A DNA stretch of 64,000 bases from Hetaerina americana (Eukaryota; Arthropoda; Insecta; Odonata; Calopterygidae), in NCBI GenBank assembly GCA_022747635.1, contig JAKTNV010000622.1, forward strand, positions 1-64,000. The letters run 5' to 3'. A model generated the notes under the pieces. The model saw only the letters and a list, made by a program, of their open reading frames with translations, had not been told where the DNA came from and ran no database searches. Positions 60,063 through 64,000 of this stretch are shown one piece after another. Numbering within the stretch: position 1 is the first letter of the stretch; each line of letters begins with the position of its first letter. Both the position numbers and the translations under genes were made by a program.

Positions 60063-61623
60063 TCACTCTACAAAAATAATACAAAAATGTTTCCATGCTG
60101 TGTATTGTTGTTCCTTTTCATCAAATAAACAAAATAAAACCCAGAATAAATCATTAACGACAAGAAATGAGCATATAAGATGCCTCAGCGCAAGTGTTAA
60201 TGTTAGTAAAAGAGCCCAAATTTCAAAAAATATTGCGAAAAACAACAATCTTCCATTATAGAGTGAATGTTTGAGGTGTATAGAAGGCATTTATTTCATT
60301 TTTAGAAATTTTAATTTTTCACATTTTTCCATGAAAAGTGCCAATACCCCCTTTGGGTTCTAGGTGAAATTCTCACTCGACACAATTCAAACAAAAATGT
60401 TTCCATGGTGTGTATTGTTGTTCATTTTCATCAAATAAACAAAATAAAACCCAGAATAAATCATTAAAGACAAGAAATGAGCATAAAAGATGCCTCAGCG
60501 CAAGTGTTAATGTTAGTAAAAGAGCCCAAATTTCAAAAAAATATTGCGAAAAACCACAATCTTCCATTATAGAGTGAATGTTTGAGGTGTATAGAAGGCA
60601 TTTTTTTAATTTTTAGAAATTTTTATTTTTCACATTTTTCCGTGAAAAGTGCCAATACCCCCCCCTTTGGGTTCTAGGTGAAATTCTCACTCGACACAAA
60701 TCAAACAAAAATGTTTCCATGGTGTGTATTGTTGTTCATTTTCATCAAATAAACAAAATAAAACCCAGAATAAATCATTAAAGACAATAAATGAGCCTAA
60801 AAGATGCCTCAGCGCAAATTTTAATGTTAGTAAAAGAGCCTAAATTTCAAAAAATATTGCGAAAAACAACAATCTTCCATTATAGAGTGAATGTTTGAGG
60901 TGTATAGAAGGCATTTATTTCATTTTTAGAAATTTTAATTTTTCTCATTTTTCCATGAAAAGTGCATTTACCCCCCCCTTTGGGTTCTAGGTGAAATTCT
61001 CACTCGACACAAATCAAACAAAAATGTTTCCATGCTGTGTATTGTTGTTCATTTTCATCAAATAAACAAAATAAAACCCAGAATAAATCATTAAAGACAA
61101 GAAATAAGCATAAAAGATGCCTCAGCGCAGGTGTTAGTGTTAGTAAAAGAGCCCAAATTTCAAAAAATATTGCGAAAAACAAAAATCTTCCGTTATAGAG
61201 TAAATGTTTGAGGTGTATAGAAGGCATTTATTTCATTTTTAGAAATTTTAATATTTCACATTTTTCCATAAAAGTGCCAATACCCCCCCCTTTGGGTTCT
61301 AGGTGAAATTCTCACTCGACACAAATCAAACAAAAATGTTTCCATGGTGTGTATTGTTTCATCATTTTCATCAAATAAACAAAATAAAACCCAGAATAAA
61401 TCATTAAAGACAAGAAATGAGCATAAAAGATGCCTCAGCGCAAGTGTTTATGTTAGTAAAAGAGCCCAAATTTCAAAAATATTGCTAAAAACCACAATCT
61501 TCCATTATAGAGTGAATGTTTGAGGTGTATAGAAGGTATTTATTTCATTTTTAGAAATTTTATTTTTTCACATTTTTCCATGAAAAGTGCAAATACCCCC
61601 CCTTTGGGTTCTAGGTGAAATTC
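60063..61623 (+). repeat. Shortened cassette A-MV-N-F2-T2 (5 monomers)
   Basis: The order A (60063), MV-like (60373, entered through C5), N (60687), F2 (61000), T2 (about 61313), then A (61624) is the 7-monomer cassette without S and M. N joins directly to an F2 monomer through the normal F2 left flank 'tttctcatttttcc' (60940). This is the only N in the window not followed by S. Confidence 0.88.
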
Positions 61624-64000
61624 TCACTCTACAAAAATAATACAAAAATGTTTCCATGCTGTGTATTGTTGTTCCTTTTCATCAAATAAACAAAATAAAA
61701 ACCCAGAATAAATCAGTAACGACAAGAAATGAGCATATAAGATGCCTCAGCGCAAGTGTTAATGTTAGTAAAAGAGCCCAAATTTCAAAAAATATTGCGA
61801 AAAACAACAGTCTTCCATTATAGAGTGAATGTTTGAGGTGTATAGAAGGCATTTATTTCATTTTTAGAAATTTTAATTTTTCACATTTTTCCACGAAAAA
61901 GGCCAATACCCCCCCCCTTTGGGTTCTAGGTGAAATTCTCACTCAACACAAATCAAACAAAAATGTTTCCATGGTGTGTATTGTTGTTCATTTTCATCAA
62001 ATAAACAAAATAAAACCCAGAATAAATCATTAAAGACAAGAAATGAGCATAAAAGATGCCTCAGCGCAAATGTAAATGTTAGTAAAAGAGCCCAAATTTC
62101 AAAAAATATTGCGAAAAACAACAATCTTCCATTATAGAGTGAATGTTTGAGGTGTATAGAAGGCATTTTTTTTAATTTTTAGAAATTTTAATTTTTCACA
62201 TTTTTCCGTGAAAAGTGCCAATACCCCCCCCCTTTGGGTTCTAGGTGAAATTCTCACTCGACACAAATCAAACAAAAATGTTTCCATGGTGTGTATTGTT
62301 GTTCATTTTCATCAAATAAACAAAATAAAACCCAGAATATATCATTAAAGACAAGAAATGAGCATAAAAGATGCCTCAGCGCAAGTGTTAATGTTAGTAA
62401 AAGAGCCCAAATTTCAAAAAATATTGCGAAAAACCACAATCTTCCATTATACAGTGAATGTTTGAGGTGTATAGAAGGTATTTATTTCATTTTTAGAAAT
62501 TTTAATTTTTCACATTTTTCCATGAAAAGTGCAAATACCCCCCCCCTTTGGGTTCTAGGTGAAATTCTCACTCGACACAAATCAAACAAAAATGTTTCCA
62601 TGGTGTGTATTGTTGTTCATTTTCATCAAATAAACTAAATAAAAACCAGAATAAATCATTAAAGACAAGAAATGAGCATAAAAGAGGCCTCAGCGCAAAT
62701 GTTTATGTTAGTAAAAGAGCCCAAATTTCAAAAAATATTGCGAAAAACAACAATCTTACATTATAGAGTGAATGTTTGAGGTGTATAGAAGGCATTTATT
62801 TCATTTTTAGAAATTTTAATTTTTCTCATTTTTCCATGAAAAGTGCATTTACCCCCCCCTTTGGGTTCTAGGTGAAATTCTCACTCGACACAAATCAAAC
62901 AAAAATGTTTCCATGCTGTGTATTGTTGTTCATTTTCATCAAATAAACAAAATAAAACCCAGAATAAATCATTAAAGACAAGAAATAAGCATAAAAGATG
63001 CCTCAGCGCAAGTGTTAATGTTAGTAAAAGAGCCCAAATTTCAAAAAATATTGCGAAAAACAAAAATCTTCCGTTATTGAGTAAATGTTTGAGGTGTATA
63101 GAAGGCATTTATTTCATTTTTAGAAATTTTAATTTTTCACATTTTTCCATGAAAAGTGCCAATACCCCCCCCTTTGGGTTCTAGGTGAAATTCTCACTCG
63201 ACACAATTCAAACAAAAATGTTTCCATGCTGTGTATTGTTGTTCATTTTCATCAAATAAACAAAATAAAACCCAGAATAAATCATTAAAGACAAGAAATG
63301 AGCATAAAAGATGCCTCAGCGCAAGTGTTAATGTTAGTAAAAGAGCCAGAATTTCAAAAAATATGCGAAAAACAACAATCTTCCATTATAGAGTGAATGT
63401 TTGAGGGGTATAGAAGGCATTTATTTCATTTTTAGAAATTTTAATTTTTCACATTTTTCCATGAAAAGTGCCAATACCCCCCCCTTTGGGTTCTAGGTGA
63501 AATTCTCACTCACCACAAATCAAACAAAAATGTTTCCATGGCGTGTATTGTTGTTCATTTTCATCAAATAAACAAAATAAAACCCAGAATAAATCATTAA
63601 AGACAAGAAATGAGCATAAAAGATGCCTCAGCGCAAGTGTTAATGTTAGTAAAAGAGCCCAAATTTCAAAAAAATATTGCGAAAAACCACAATCTTCCAT
63701 TATAGAGTGAATGTTTGAGGTGTATAAAAGGCATTTTTTTAATTTTTAGAAATTTTAATTTTTCACATTTTTCCGTGAAAAGTGCCAATACCCCCCCCTT
63801 TGGGTTCTAGGTGAAATTCTCACTCAACACAAATCAAACAAAAATGTTTCCATGGTGTGTATTGTTGTTCATTTTCATCAAATAAACAAAATAAAACCCA
63901 GAATAAATCATTAAAGACAAGAAATGAGCATAAAAGATGCCTCAGCGCAAGTGTTAGTGTTAGTAAAAGAGCCCAAATTTCAAAAAATATTGCGAAAAAC
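61624..64000 (+). repeat. Right end of the window: A, ordinary monomers, then left-type monomers
   Basis: A (61624, with 'aaaaacccag' and 'atcagtaacg'), two ordinary monomers (61939, 62254), a monomer with 'aaactaaat' and 'aagaggcctc' (about 62567, as at 15397), an F-like monomer (62881) almost the same as that at 50054, an E/D monomer (63192), an M monomer with 'ctcaccac' (63506) as at 7571, and a final F-like partial monomer. The array continues beyond the last base. Confidence 0.82.

Larger units (their letters stand above)
1..64000 (+). repeat. Satellite DNA array, ~312.5-bp monomer, ~205 head-to-tail copies
   Basis: The same unit recurs across the entire window. Landmarks such as 'ggtgaaattctcact', 'gcctcagcgca' and 'attgcgaaaaa' appear once every 309-315 bp, and 202 intervals fit between 386 and 63506 (mean 312.5 bp). 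Every monomer has the same orientation. The largest departures seen are short indels in the C-tract and one 17-bp duplication at 13164-13197. No transposon or unique sequence interrupts the array and neither end is reached. Copies differ by scattered substitutions and small indels whose combinations recur, giving higher-order repeats. Established knowledge: arrays of this size and homogeneity are typical of eukaryotic centromeric, pericentromeric or subtelomeric heterochromatin. The family and species are not recognised. Confidence 0.98.

Noticed and set aside
1..64000. CRISPR array
   Set aside because: The spacing is regular, but the whole 312-bp unit is repeated. There are no short repeats with unique spacers and no cas genes.
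1..64000. LTR or other transposon giving rise to the repeats
   Set aside because: No terminal repeats, target-site duplications, primer-binding site or coding domain were seen. The unit is a simple head-to-tail monomer.

Overview
The whole window is one uninterrupted satellite-DNA array. A monomer of about 312.5 bp (most copies 309-315 bp) repeats head to tail, always in the same orientation, from the first base to the last. Measured between the matching site at 386 and 63506 there are 202 intervals, so the window holds about 205 monomers and both array ends lie outside it. One representative monomer counted by hand is about 31% GC. I found no gene, RNA gene, transposon, CRISPR array or unique-sequence island. 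The many short open frames recur once per monomer and are by-products of the repeat. The size, AT-richness, higher-order structure and absence of genes point to heterochromatin (centromeric, pericentromeric or subtelomeric) of a eukaryote, probably from a long-read assembly. I do not recognise the satellite family and cannot name the species.

Monomer anatomy (phased on 'ggcattt'): a block of T-tracts; a run of C (usually 7-9) followed by TTTGGG; a 'ggtgaaattctcact' box; an NcoI-type CCATGG or its variant CCATGC; three AATAAA hexamers within 27 bp; an A-rich right half with 'gcctcagcgca' and 'attgcgaaaaa'. Linked variants define monomer types used below. A: 'ctctacaaaaataatac', CCATGC, 'ttccttttc', 'ttaacgac', 'catataag'. 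H: left part ordinary, right part A. F: 'gtgttagtgttag' and 'aatcttccg'; F2 adds 'aaataagc' and 'gcaggtg'. T: 'gtgtttatgtt' and 'attgctaaaaa'; T2: 'tttcatcatttt'. N: 'gcaaattttaatg' and 'gcctaaattt'. S: 'cagatcaaactaaaatg' and A9. G: 'aaaggcaag' and 'tttcgaaaaa'. M: A7 before 'tattgcg' with 'accacaatc'; MV: M with one more A, entered through a C5 tract. E: 'gagccagaattt'. D: 'aaatatgcg' and 'gaggggtat'. L: 'ctcaacac' with 'catccaata'. W: 'gtgtgaatttttg'. C: ordinary, ending 'tatagcaggtattt'.

Layout: 1-1080 lead-in; 1081-5450 two copies of a 7-monomer unit (2185 bp) with no difference seen; 5451-8195 mosaic of E, D, M, L and G; 8196-15089 W/N/S-rich zone with a 4-mer duplication and a 15-monomer-offset duplication; 15090-23828 regular F-T-A-H higher-order repeat (two 6-mers, two 7-mers); 24453-41883 a 31-monomer super-repeat of about 9.69 kb, present as one full copy and most of a second; 41884-54118 mosaic built on an A-MV-N-S-M-F2-T2 seven-monomer cassette and its derivatives; 54119-60062 a G/F/W/N/S zone with its own private variants; 60063-64000 a shortened cassette, then monomers resembling the left end.

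Nothing here works as a gene system. The information in the window is the record of unequal exchange and conversion at several scales. Three recombination junctions can be bracketed to 38-44 bp, and all fall in the same part of the monomer.
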